Under the pieces are notes generated by a model. The model was not told where the DNA came from and did no database searches. It worked only from the letters and a program-made list of their open reading frames with translations. From Halosimplex carlsbadense 2-9-1 (lineage in GTDB: Archaea; Halobacteriota; Halobacteria; Halobacteriales; Haloarculaceae), in NCBI RefSeq assembly GCF_000337455.1, contig NZ_AOIU01000043.1:1-64000 (forward strand): a stretch of 64,000 bases of DNA, in the 5' to 3' direction. A program made the translations under genes and the position numbers. Below are positions 1 to 8,483 of the stretch, piece by piece; the first letter of the stretch is position 1, and each line of letters opens with the position of its first letter.

Positions 1-2307
1 ATGCAATGCATTGAGTATTTCCAACGACTCGAAGCTGAAGGGCAAGGATGGGAGCTAGAATCCAGAACGCGAGAAGAGATAGAGGAAATCGAGTCTGGAA
101 AAGGCTCCTCATCACTGTACGCAAAGCGAACGGCCATCCTCAACAATTTGTACGGAGTCGATATCGACGAGGGCGCTGTGGAGATCTGCAAGCTCAGACT
201 CTGGTTGTCGATGGTCGCTGATATCGAGGATGAACCAGACGAGGTGGAGCCGCTCCCCAACATCGATTTCAATGTACGACAGGGCAACAGCCTAATCGGT
301 CAACTCGATACGGACATCGAGAGTAACGAAGACGGAGACAGCGATCTCGATTCTTGGGAGGTGAAAACCCGTTTTGAAGACGTGAAAGAGGCCATCAAGA
401 AACACAAGAAAGCGGAGACCAGTGTTGAAGCTCAAGAATGGCGGAAGGAGGCAGAAAACAGAATAGAGGAACACCGGGACAAATTTGACGAAATCCTTCG
501 GCGAGAATTCCAAGACGCTGGCTTTGACGACATAACGATCGAGGAAATTCGGGAGTGGACCCCCTTCCACTGGCCGTTGGAGTTCGCCGACGTCTTCGAG
601 AAAGGTGGATTCGACGTGTTCATCGGGAACCCACCGTGGGATATGCTCTACGCGAATCGCGACGACTTCTTCATCCGCTACGATGAGCAGTTCCGTACCT
701 ATCCGTCGGAGGAAAAAGACGGTGTGATGGAAGACCTCCTCTCAGACCCCGAAGTTGCGTGGGAATGGGAGGACTACAAGGAATCGATGGAAACTCAGGC
801 AGATTTCTTCACGCAGGGAGATGTCTACAAGCTCCAATCCCCGGTGGTGGGCGGTCGGACGATGCCTACAAAGAATGAACTTTCGGCTCTTTTTCTAGAG
901 CGGGTCTTCAGACTCTCCAGAGACGGCGTGAAAGTGAGTCTGCTCCTCCCGGGGACTATCTTCGGGGGAGTGATGGGGAAAGACCTCCGAATGCATCTGC
1001 TGGACCACACGGACGTAGAGAATCTCATCGGGTTCGAGAACAAGGGTATCTTCGGGGCCATCGACGATAGATACCGGTTCGCGATTCTGACGTTCGAATA
1101 TGGGGGGAAGACATCAGCTCTTCGGGGGATATTCAACCAACGTGACATGGATATAGTCTACCGGATCGAAAATGAGGCAGTCAACATCCCGCGCGACGTA
1201 CTTGTCAGTTATTCTCCAGAGGGAGGAATCTTCCCATCCATCACCTCGCAGATCGAAGTAAGCGTCTTGGAGAAGGTAGTTGAGCAGCCTTCCTTGGGTG
1301 AAGATTTAGAGGGGACTTGGACAGTTGATATGCTCACTAAGGAGTTCGTTGAATCGACTGATAAGGATAGGCTTCAGACATCGCCGGGGGAGGCCGACTA
1401 TCCCGTCTACGGCGGCAAAAATATCCACCAGTTCCAGTACGATAATACCCACACAGATGCGTTAGATGGACCGCAGTACTGGAGTCGGGGGATGTACGAT
1501 TCACCGAATAGTGCTCAGTATCGTGTTCGAGAGAAGAAATTCAACAGAGGTGATCTCAAACGGGCAATCTACGACGCCTTTGGAGGTTCAGAGACGAGCA
1601 AGTCTCAAGTTCAATTCGTAGATGAACTACTCGAAGAACACCGTGGTCACGGGCTTGAGGAAGAAGATGTCCTGCTCGATTGTACTGAATACCGAATCGG
1701 CATTCGAGACGTTTCTCGCTCCCGGGACGAGCGGACGATAATAGCTACGGTACTTCCGAAGGACGTCATCTGTCTCCACACCATTAACACGTTCAAGCCG
1801 TTCGCTATTGAGCCGGAAGAGGAACACCTCACAGAGTCCCCACTTCGGTCACCCTACGTCCGGCGATTCACGAATCAAGAACTCTTCGTGGCAACGGGGC
1901 TCCTGAACAGCATTGCGTTCGATTTCCTGATGCGGACCAAAGTCGAGACGCACATCGTCAAGCGCGAGCTATTGGAATCCCAGCTACCACGGCTCACCGA
2001 CGGAGATGACTGGTTCCATTATATCGCTGAACGAGCGGCCCGATTGAACTGTTACGGGAAAGAATTCAAAGAAATGCGTGAGCGACTCGGTGGAATCGAG
2101 GCAGCGGTAGAAGACCAAGAACGTAGAAAATTACAGGCTGAACTCGACGCGGCCGCATTCCACGCGTATGGCCTGGAACGTCGTGACGTGAAGTTTGTCC
2201 TCGACGACTTCCATCGCGTTGAGAATCCGAAGCTGATGGACGAGATGTACTTCGATCGGGTCTTGGAAAAATATGATCTGCTGGATCAGAAGGGGCCCCT
2301 ACCGTAG
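1..2307 (+). CDS. Eco57I-like N6-adenine DNA methyltransferase, 5' end outside window
   Basis: Adenine-specific DNA methyltransferase that probably protects host DNA or acts in a restriction system. The catalytic motif IV is visible as NPPW at about residues 210-213 (context VFIGNPPWDM). Upstream, GVDIDEGAVEICKLRLWLSM is the usual segment that follows the SAM-binding motif in Eco57I/PglX-type enzymes. The SAM motif itself (DPACGSG-like) is missing, so the reading frame almost certainly began before base 1 and the first Met here is internal. The C-terminal third (from about residue 400) looks like a target-recognition region (YPVYGGKNIHQF, then LNSIAFDFLMRTK). It ends 8 bases from the convergent end of a PLD-helicase gene, a likely functional partner. 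Which restriction type this is cannot be settled without the upstream sequence. Confidence 0.85.
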   Translation: MQCIEYFQRLEAEGQGWELESRTREEIEEIESGKGSSSLYAKRTAILNNLYGVDIDEGAVEICKLRLWLSMVADIEDEPDEVEPLPNIDFNVRQGNSLIGQLDTDIESNEDGDSDLDSWEVKTRFEDVKEAIKKHKKAETSVEAQEWRKEAENRIEEHRDKFDEILRREFQDAGFDDITIEEIREWTPFHWPLEFADVFEKGGFDVFIGNPPWDMLYANRDDFFIRYDEQFRTYPSEEKDGVMEDLLSDPEVAWEWEDYKESMETQADFFTQGDVYKLQSPVVGGRTMPTKNELSALFLERVFRLSRDGVKVSLLLPGTIFGGVMGKDLRMHLLDHTDVENLIGFENKGIFGAIDDRYRFAILTFEYGGKTSALRGIFNQRDMDIVYRIENEAVNIPRDVLVSYSPEGGIFPSITSQIEVSVLEKVVEQPSLGEDLEGTWTVDMLTKEFVESTDKDRLQTSPGEADYPVYGGKNIHQFQYDNTHTDALDGPQYWSRGMYDSPNSAQYRVREKKFNRGDLKRAIYDAFGGSETSKSQVQFVDELLEEHRGHGLEEEDVLLDCTEYRIGIRDVSRSRDERTIIATVLPKDVICLHTINTFKPFAIEPEEEHLTESPLRSPYVRRFTNQELFVATGLLNSIAFDFLMRTKVETHIVKRELLESQLPRLTDGDDWFHYIAERAARLNCYGKEFKEMRERLGGIEAAVEDQERRKLQAELDAAAFHAYGLERRDVKFVLDDFHRVENPKLMDEMYFDRVLEKYDLLDQKGPLP

Positions 2308-2315
2308 CTCCCGAA

Positions 2316-5300
2316 TCACTGTCCGACAACCCCCCAGCACACGAGCTTCGCTTGAACATCACTCTCCCCCATCAGTTTTGTCTGGTATTCAGTGGAGGCT
2401 TCGACATTCTCTTCTAAGAACTCCTCAAGCTGACTGAGGAACTCCACAGTCGGCCACTCTGGGAAAGAGTCGTATTGCTCGTCCTGGCGGAAGATCTCGC
2501 GTAGAATTCGGTCTTCATCGGTGTTCGCCAGCTTTACCTCCTGCAACCGCTCTTCGATGTCGTTCGCCCATTCTCCTAGCGTCTCGAACTCTTCGATAGG
2601 AGCCGGCTCATCGCCGTAATTCGGCTGAACGTAGCGGCTGATGAAATCGAGGAGCGTCTCCTGTTCCTTCGAGAAGGCTTCACCTTGTTTGAAAGCTCCC
2701 TCAACCTGGCCTTCTCGAATCACCTCAAGACGCTCGTCAAGCACTGCTTGAATCTCCTCACGGTTCGACAACACCGTATCTGGGTTTCCGGTGATCGGTT
2801 CGCCGTCAACTGAAGGGTCAATGTTGAGCGTACTCACGGGGCGCTCTTTGACTTCATCGGCGAAGGGCTTGTAGTAGAAAGCACGACGGACGCGTCCAAG
2901 CGGGGACTCGTGATCATCATCGTCGAACCACAGGTGAGCAAGGGCGAACACGCCCGGCCGGGGGCCGGCATCGTGGTCAGTTACATTCGTGTAGAGGAAT
3001 TCCCGCTCTTCAGGCGGGTCGTCGAAGAAGTCCTCAGCGTACTCAAAGTCTTCCGCGGTCAGATCGTAATCCTCGTTTAGTTCTCGCTTCAGAAGATACC
3101 GTTCGAACGCAGCGTGTTCATTGCTGCCAGCATTGCGGAGGAGCGGATTCTTACTCGTGTCGTCGAGTTCATTCACGTCGTCAATTTCACGGGACTTCTG
3201 GAGGGAGTCCTCGATTTCATCTACCTGCAATTCCCCGATCGTCTTCTCCGTGTCCACACCTGTCTTTTCCAGAATCTGGTCTTCGTTCGGGTCAAGGATA
3301 TTGTTCTCCTTCCCGACGATGAGCGCGATATCGTTGATTTTTGCTTGAAGCCGTTTCAGGAGCTTAATGGCCGCCTCGATGTCGCCGTCGGGGTAGAAGT
3401 TGTGAACGTGTTTCTCGGCGGTACTCCCGATCCGGTCGACCCGCCCGACACGCTGGACAATCCGCATCGGGTTCCACGGCAAGTCGTAATTGACAACCAC
3501 ATGAACGTCCTGAAGATTAACCCCTTCACTCAGCGTGTCAGTGGCCACTACGTACTGTAGTTCTGAGTCCCCCGACTCGGCGAGCGTTTGCTGATAACCT
3601 GACGCCTCGGGGGCAAAGCGTTGAATGATGTCCTGCTTATTCTCGTCACCACCCTTGACGACGGCACTGTTCGCCTCTGTGAGTGGTGAGTCCGCGTTGT
3701 CACAGAGGGTTCGATAGACGTAGTCTGCAGTTGCCCGATACTGCGTGAAGATGAGCACCTTCTGATCGTGACTAGTAAGGACATCTGCAAGTCGGTCGAT
3801 CTTTGGGTCGCGGAACTCGCGGAGTGAAAAGACGGCCTCATAAAAGTCGCGTGTGGCAAGGTCGACTTCGCTCAGATCACTATTCGGGTAGAGAATCGGA
3901 TTCGTCTCTTCTTCAGGAATATCTGGGAGGACACCAGCGTCGTGGTCAGCGAGCCATTGCCGCGTGGAAACCGCATAATCGCTCACATCACCCGCATCAC
4001 GGGCGACATCACCGATGAACTGCGAGAGGAAATACGAGAGAAGGGTGAGGTCCTCTCTGATGTACGTCTTCACCTCGCCGATGGTGGCGTCTGCCAGTTC
4101 ATCTCCCTCGGTATCAGCTCCTTCTTCCGATTGAATAGCGGTGGTATCGAAACCGAATTCTTCGAGTGTTTGTTCGAGATCTTCAGTAGCGTCTGCTCCT
4201 TCGACAAAGTCACCGATTTCAGAGTCATTCCCCTCCCGAACAGTTCGGAGCATATCGATGTCTTCGTCCTCGGGGAGTTCATCAAGAAGGCCGAGGAGCT
4301 GGCGTTCACTCTGATGCAGCGTCTCGATCGACTGGACGAACGCGTACGTAGAGGACTCGAGCCGTTTGAGGAGGTTCAGCTTGTAGAGAGCTTTCAGCGT
4401 GCTCCCTGCTTTCGGGTTTTTGACTGTGATGTGGGGTAAGTGGAGGGCATCCATCACGTCGGGAAGCATCCGATATACTGGCTGGTAGGCCGCCGGAAGG
4501 GAGTACTGTTGCTTGTTGAGTTTCGGCGGCTTGAAGCTCATTTCGAAGTCTTCGCTGTCCTGAATCTGGTCTTTGACGTGTTTGCGCGTCCGGAGAACCA
4601 TCACTTCGTTCAGGATATTCGAAATCTCAGAGGAGTGTCGCTGGAGCTGCTCGGTGATTTCTTGTTGTTCGTCGTCGCCGACCTCCTCTTTCCCGGCTGC
4701 GATGCGTTTTCGCGTCTCCGAGAGTTCGATATATTCGTCGAACGCATCAAAGTCGAGTGACGCCTTGTTCCGAAGTTCCTCCGGGCTGGTGAACAAGCTG
4801 ATGAGGTTCTTCAGATCAGTAGCGCTGTTATTGATCGGGGTCGCGGTCAACATAATCATCGTCTTTCCGCGAAGCTGCCTGAGATTCGCGTGTCGCCGCG
4901 TCCCCTTGTAGTCGTCATCGTGGTCCGGGTTCGGTCGCCACCTCCCGTAGTTCCGGAACCGGTGAGCCTCGTCGATAAGCAGGACGTCGAACTCGCCTTT
5001 GAGGTCCTGTACCTCGTCATAGGAGAGATTCTGGAACTTGCTGATACTCATCACGTCGAGGTGCGTGCCGTCCACCTCTAACCCGAAGTACGGATTGCCA
5101 TCTTCGTCGGTGTCGTCCTGGAGGAGGTCTCCCCACTGATCAGTCAGGTTGGCCGGGACAATGAGGAGACAGTGGTCGCCACGTTGGCGGTAGTCATGGA
5201 GGAGTTCACCGCCGATGAACGACTTTCCAAGGCCGACTGAGTCGGAGACTATGCACCCGTTGAATTGGGAGAGCTTCTCTTTCGCGCTCTCGTACCCGAG

Positions 5301-6122
5301 CTTCTGGAAGTAGTACAGTGGGCTGTCACGGATGTTGACGTTCCCACTCAGTTCGTCGAAGGCGAGCAGCTTGTAGAGCTCGAACGGTTCGAGATACGTG
5401 CCCAGCTCCTCAGATGACGTCTCCTGGTCGGACTCGTCCTCCTGCTGTTCCTTCCAGTCCTGGTACTCCTCGCTGTTCTCGATGATTCGGATGATCTCCT
5501 CACTGAACTCCTCGGCGTTGGCCCACTGGTTGTCGTACCACTCCTCGAACGCTTCGGCCTTGTGTCGATCCTGACTCGTGAGATTCAGCTCGATGTTGTT
5601 CTGATGGCCGCTCTTGGTGAAGTTCGAGGAGCCGACAACTGTAGCACATGGGCGGGTGTCTTCATCCCCGTCGTGTCCCCAATCTTCGTCATCTTCGAGT
5701 GGCGCTCGAAATGATGCACCCTTTGCGTGGAAGTAACCGTTTTCAGGATTTCGCACACGGATGCTCACCTCACCTTCGGCGATAAAGTCTCGTAGCCGGT
5801 CTAGTCGGCCGATCTGAGCGTTATTCAGCTCCGAGATGCTTTCTCTTACCTCCCTTTTGAGTTCCTCTTTGAGATTCTGCCCCTCACCGATTTCGTCAGC
5901 AGTTCCCCTATTCGTCTGACGCCCCATCAAAATCCGAAGCGGAGCGTGGCCGAGCTCATCGGGGTCAGCCAGGTTTTCAAGGTCTTCCCGGTAGAGGTCG
6001 AATCCTGAGAGATAAAAGTAGCCAGTTGCGATACGGCCTTCCTCGATTTGGGGAATGATCCGCTTGTAAGCGTCTTCTAGTGTTCTGTTGGCGTTATCGA
6101 CAAGCGGAGGAAGTGAGAGCAT
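2316..6122 (-). CDS. PLD-domain plus SNF2/DEAH helicase, probable restriction or anti-phage ATPase
   Basis: A 1268-residue protein. The N-terminal domain has a phospholipase-D-like half site: HAKG at about residue 132 and GSSNFTKSG at about 160-168, as in PLD-type nucleases. A superfamily 2 helicase follows, with Walker A DSVGLGKS (about 292-300), DEAH box LLIDEAHRF (about 380), motif III MLTATPINNS and motif VI QRVGRVDRIG (about 890). The long C-terminal part is acidic and of unknown fold. This PLD-helicase architecture is known next to DNA methyltransferases in prokaryotic defence loci, and a methyltransferase gene ends 8 bases away here. Its inferred role is ATP-dependent recognition and cleavage of foreign DNA. 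DISARM DrmD and LlaGI-like enzymes are more distant alternatives. The start at 6122 is the first Met before a well-conserved PLD region. Confidence 0.85.
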   Translation of the reverse strand: MLSLPPLVDNANRTLEDAYKRIIPQIEEGRIATGYFYLSGFDLYREDLENLADPDELGHAPLRILMGRQTNRGTADEIGEGQNLKEELKREVRESISELNNAQIGRLDRLRDFIAEGEVSIRVRNPENGYFHAKGASFRAPLEDDEDWGHDGDEDTRPCATVVGSSNFTKSGHQNNIELNLTSQDRHKAEAFEEWYDNQWANAEEFSEEIIRIIENSEEYQDWKEQQEDESDQETSSEELGTYLEPFELYKLLAFDELSGNVNIRDSPLYYFQKLGYESAKEKLSQFNGCIVSDSVGLGKSFIGGELLHDYRQRGDHCLLIVPANLTDQWGDLLQDDTDEDGNPYFGLEVDGTHLDVMSISKFQNLSYDEVQDLKGEFDVLLIDEAHRFRNYGRWRPNPDHDDDYKGTRRHANLRQLRGKTMIMLTATPINNSATDLKNLISLFTSPEELRNKASLDFDAFDEYIELSETRKRIAAGKEEVGDDEQQEITEQLQRHSSEISNILNEVMVLRTRKHVKDQIQDSEDFEMSFKPPKLNKQQYSLPAAYQPVYRMLPDVMDALHLPHITVKNPKAGSTLKALYKLNLLKRLESSTYAFVQSIETLHQSERQLLGLLDELPEDEDIDMLRTVREGNDSEIGDFVEGADATEDLEQTLEEFGFDTTAIQSEEGADTEGDELADATIGEVKTYIREDLTLLSYFLSQFIGDVARDAGDVSDYAVSTRQWLADHDAGVLPDIPEEETNPILYPNSDLSEVDLATRDFYEAVFSLREFRDPKIDRLADVLTSHDQKVLIFTQYRATADYVYRTLCDNADSPLTEANSAVVKGGDENKQDIIQRFAPEASGYQQTLAESGDSELQYVVATDTLSEGVNLQDVHVVVNYDLPWNPMRIVQRVGRVDRIGSTAEKHVHNFYPDGDIEAAIKLLKRLQAKINDIALIVGKENNILDPNEDQILEKTGVDTEKTIGELQVDEIEDSLQKSREIDDVNELDDTSKNPLLRNAGSNEHAAFERYLLKRELNEDYDLTAEDFEYAEDFFDDPPEEREFLYTNVTDHDAGPRPGVFALAHLWFDDDDHESPLGRVRRAFYYKPFADEVKERPVSTLNIDPSVDGEPITGNPDTVLSNREEIQAVLDERLEVIREGQVEGAFKQGEAFSKEQETLLDFISRYVQPNYGDEPAPIEEFETLGEWANDIEERLQEVKLANTDEDRILREIFRQDEQYDSFPEWPTVEFLSQLEEFLEENVEASTEYQTKLMGESDVQAKLVCWGVVGQ

Positions 6123-6201
6123 CGTAATGTCGAGATGTATTCAGTACGCTAACTTAGTGTTTAGTGACCTCCCTACAGAGGTGACACCAGACAATATCCA
6201 A

Positions 6202-6435
6202 TCAAACTGGCCGAAGATCCCGCCAGCGGACGTCAACAGTGTCACCATTAGCGAGTTTAACCCGAAAAAGATAGCCCTCTCGTTGATCATCAGTCACAGC
6301 TCCCGCATCGTCTGAGATGATCTCAACGACTGTTCCTCGACGTCCATGGAGGCGCTCGTGATCTGGATCTGTCTCGTCCGGGATATCGATTCGGACCGTG
6401 TCTCCAATATCGAATCGTTTCATAGTAGGTGTCAT
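6202..6435 (-). CDS. Small SH3/KOW-like beta-barrel protein
   Basis: A 77-residue acidic protein starting MTPTMKRFDIGDTVRIDIPD. Its pattern (GDTVRI, GRRGTVVEI, YLFRVKLANGDTVDVRWRDL) is that of a small KOW/SH3-like beta barrel. The chosen start ATG at 6435 overlaps the stop of the SLATT gene by one base (TGATG), which indicates translational coupling. An alternative start is the next Met at 6423, giving 73 residues. It is the last gene of a minus-strand TIR-like/SLATT operon, so it may be an accessory factor of that system. The function is not known. Confidence 0.7.
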   Translation of the reverse strand: MTPTMKRFDIGDTVRIDIPDETDPDHERLHGRRGTVVEIISDDAGAVTDDQREGYLFRVKLANGDTVDVRWRDLRPV

Positions 6436-7214
6436 CAGCTCCGAATCCAAAATATCCCTATCGAACCAGCCATAACGGTTGCACCGATTATTAGCCCGAC
6501 TATGGTCGGAGACGGCAGGGAATAGCCTGCACTCGTGAGCAAAGGACTTAGAACGAACCCGCCAGCGTATCCTCCGACAGTAAGATATCCAGCGGCGAGG
6601 AGACGGACAAACCACTGTTCGACAATCGTATGCGAGCGGTGATCTGGATCTTCATCAGGTCGCGACTCAACGATTTCCGGATCGGGCTTTTCCCGTTTGA
6701 GGTATCGCCATTCATCAAGATACATTCGGACAGGAAGGGCAGATTCGATTTGGTTGAGAATAGCATATCGGGCCTTGTTCAGCCGGCGATACGACTGTAA
6801 ACTCTGATACCAAAAGTAACAGATCAGACTTCCAAATACAGAGGCGAATAGAACGATTGCAGCACTCGTAGTCGTCAAATTTCCTCGGGCGAGAGCGAAG
6901 AGTCCGGCTAGTATCGACGTCAAAATCAAGCCGAAAAATCGGTTCATCTGAACCCGCTGATTCGCAGTCTCGATTGCCATCTCCCCATAGTGGATGTATT
7001 GATCCATCAAGCGATCCGTCTCTTCGTCGTTCAGATTCGTTAACGGCCCATTCTCCACGGTATTGGGCTCAGCCGATTCAGCCGGGTCTCCCCCAGTAAC
7101 CTCTTCGGGGTGTTCCGGCTCTGTTTCAGGCGTGTCTTTGTCCTCGGTATTTTCGCCAAGACTTACATTATTCGGCTCGCTCTCGCCAGAGGTCTCGTCA
7201 GTTGGTTCAGACAT
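6435..7214 (-). CDS. SLATT-type membrane protein, candidate effector
   Basis: A 259-residue protein with an acidic disordered N-terminus (about 1-60), a conserved helix YIHYGEMAIETANQRVQMNR, and two closely spaced membrane helices (about 92-110 and 113-138). A soluble segment follows, then two more hydrophobic helices near the C-terminus (about 208-226 and 237-257). The helix followed by a membrane pair matches SLATT-family proteins, predicted membrane-perturbing effectors linked to nucleotide-signal defence systems. It lies downstream of a TIR-like protein on the same strand and is coupled to the small beta-barrel gene behind it. Inference: a membrane effector answering a TIR-generated signal. 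The family call rests on topology and gene context, not on a search. Confidence 0.65.
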   Translation of the reverse strand: MSEPTDETSGESEPNNVSLGENTEDKDTPETEPEHPEEVTGGDPAESAEPNTVENGPLTNLNDEETDRLMDQYIHYGEMAIETANQRVQMNRFFGLILTSILAGLFALARGNLTTTSAAIVLFASVFGSLICYFWYQSLQSYRRLNKARYAILNQIESALPVRMYLDEWRYLKREKPDPEIVESRPDEDPDHRSHTIVEQWFVRLLAAGYLTVGGYAGGFVLSPLLTSAGYSLPSPTIVGLIIGATVMAGSIGIFWIRS

Positions 7215-7250
7215 ATTTCGCTAAGGTGTCGGCGAATGATGCTTTGTGCC

Positions 7251-7353
7251 ATCCTAAGAATAGGGGACCGTAGAAACAGTTCAGTTCCAAACGCTGTTCG
7301 GTCGCCATTGCGCTTTCTGCGTAGTGCCTATACTGATTGATGAGCGTCTTATC
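7251..7353 (-). pseudogene. Remnant of a second SLATT gene
   Basis: In the frame just upstream of the intact SLATT gene, the translation LINQYRHYAESAMATEQRLE followed by LNCFYGPLFLG aligns with LMDQYIHYGEMAIETANQRV and QMNRFFGLILT of the neighbour. The similarity covers about 34 residues. After it the frame runs into unrelated residues and stops, and no membrane helices remain. This is best read as the leftover of a tandem duplication or of an older SLATT gene in the same operon. Confidence 0.6.
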
Positions 7354-7426
7354 ACGCTCTGGCCGTCTGGATGAAGATCGTGTACTGCCATCCCTCTGTC
7401 TTGGGCCATACTCGACCGAGGGTGAA

Positions 7427-8260
7427 TCATGCATGCTTCGCGATGGCGTTCACGATAGACTTCTGCCGCCAACCAACAATCTCATCGGCTTCCTCCTTTA
7501 CCACAGCTGGAAGTCGCTCGTTCCCGTTCGGTCGCACACCGATAATAGGTTTCTCGAAATGGTCTGCCATCTCAATCTCCTCCTCGATCCACTCGCTGTG
7601 CGAGACGTACATCCCAGCGACGACGACAACCACATTTGCCTGCCCAACCTGCTGATAGAGCTGCTGACGAAGATCAGTCTTATCTTCAAACTCCATCGGA
7701 TCGTCCTCTGGGACACTGAAGTTCTGCCAGTCCAGCCGATTTTCATCATCAAGGAACTCCTCGATGCGTTCACGCTGTTCGGAGTACTTCCACGAGTGAC
7801 TCACAAACACCCGATACGGCCGATCTTCCAGAGGGAGACGCGGCTGCGTCGACGTGCCGGTCTCATCGATTGTTGAACCTGATGAAACTAGACCACCAAG
7901 TCCTTGAGCACCCTTGTATGTGAAATAGCCTGCCACTGCGGCAGCGATAATGAGTTCAGGGGCGTCGTGCCAAAGGTAACGAAGTGGATCATCGTGTGGA
8001 TCATGTTCAACTTGTCCACCTTTCCAGTCGGCATATCCGGCGAGGAGGTCTTTTCCGAGATCGACGACATCCGGGTTTTGCTGGTTTGCGGTTGGAACTG
8101 ATGTTGTATCGGAGCCGTCAGTAGTGTCCTCGAACAGGCCAGCAAACGGATCGTCTTCCCCGTTTGATTTGATAAGGGTATTCACGTCAAGGCTTCCGGT
8201 GGGGCTTTGCACCTCGACGGTTGGGGCGTTGGTGACAGGGTCGTTTTCGTTGGGTGTCAC
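7427..8260 (-). CDS. Membrane-anchored TIR-like (ThsB/MTH538-type) protein
   Basis: A 277-residue protein from a GTG start at 8260. The start was chosen because a TATA element (TTTAAATA, 8284-8291 read on the minus strand) lies about 27 bases upstream, giving a leaderless transcript. A longer frame opens at 8377. Layout: acidic linker, one hydrophobic helix (LIIAAAVAGYFTYKGAQGL), then a C-terminal TIR-like domain (YRVFVSHSWKYSEQRERIEE, VVVVVAGMYVSHSEWIEEEI, KPIIGVRPNGNERLP). The SHSWKYS motif and the W-x-x-x-E helix are typical of MTH538/ThsB TIR-like domains, which make a nucleotide signal in Thoeris defence. The SLATT gene downstream could supply the effector. No ThsA (sirtuin or SLOG) is present, so this would be a non-canonical Thoeris-like system. 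Confidence 0.75.
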   Translation of the reverse strand: MTPNENDPVTNAPTVEVQSPTGSLDVNTLIKSNGEDDPFAGLFEDTTDGSDTTSVPTANQQNPDVVDLGKDLLAGYADWKGGQVEHDPHDDPLRYLWHDAPELIIAAAVAGYFTYKGAQGLGGLVSSGSTIDETGTSTQPRLPLEDRPYRVFVSHSWKYSEQRERIEEFLDDENRLDWQNFSVPEDDPMEFEDKTDLRQQLYQQVGQANVVVVVAGMYVSHSEWIEEEIEMADHFEKPIIGVRPNGNERLPAVVKEEADEIVGWRQKSIVNAIAKHA

Positions 8261-8483
8261 AGGCGATACATCGCAATTTGGATATTTAAACCCAAGGGGA
8301 TATTTGCTATTCAGGAAGGTTCGTGTTTCCGTAAACTTCCGAAAAGCCACCACGATAGATTCCTTCCGGATCACCACAAAGAGAACCGGTATTCAACGAT
8401 GGCCAATTGGTGAGATTTGCTTTCCGGAAACAACCCGGTCACGTATTTATGGCCTGGCGCAGAACCACTCACTTACTAACATA
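8261..8483. other. Divergent intergenic region with Orc-type palindromes
   Basis: The spacer between the divergent TIR-like and Orc genes. It holds the palindrome TTTCCGGAAA (8421-8430) followed by CAACCCGG, and an imperfect relative, TTTCCGTAAACTTCCGAAAA, near 8326-8345. TTCC/GGAA half sites followed by a G- or C-run recall haloarchaeal origin recognition boxes, and Orc genes are often next to their origin. Only one good copy is seen, so an origin is possible but not shown. A TATA-like ATTTATGG lies at about 8445-8452, before the Orc start. Confidence 0.35.
8284..8291 (-). promoter_or_regulatory. TATA box of the TIR-like gene
   Basis: TTTAAATA read on the minus strand, centred about 27 bases upstream of the GTG at 8260. 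This is the usual haloarchaeal spacing for a leaderless transcript and is the reason for choosing the short start. Confidence 0.55.
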
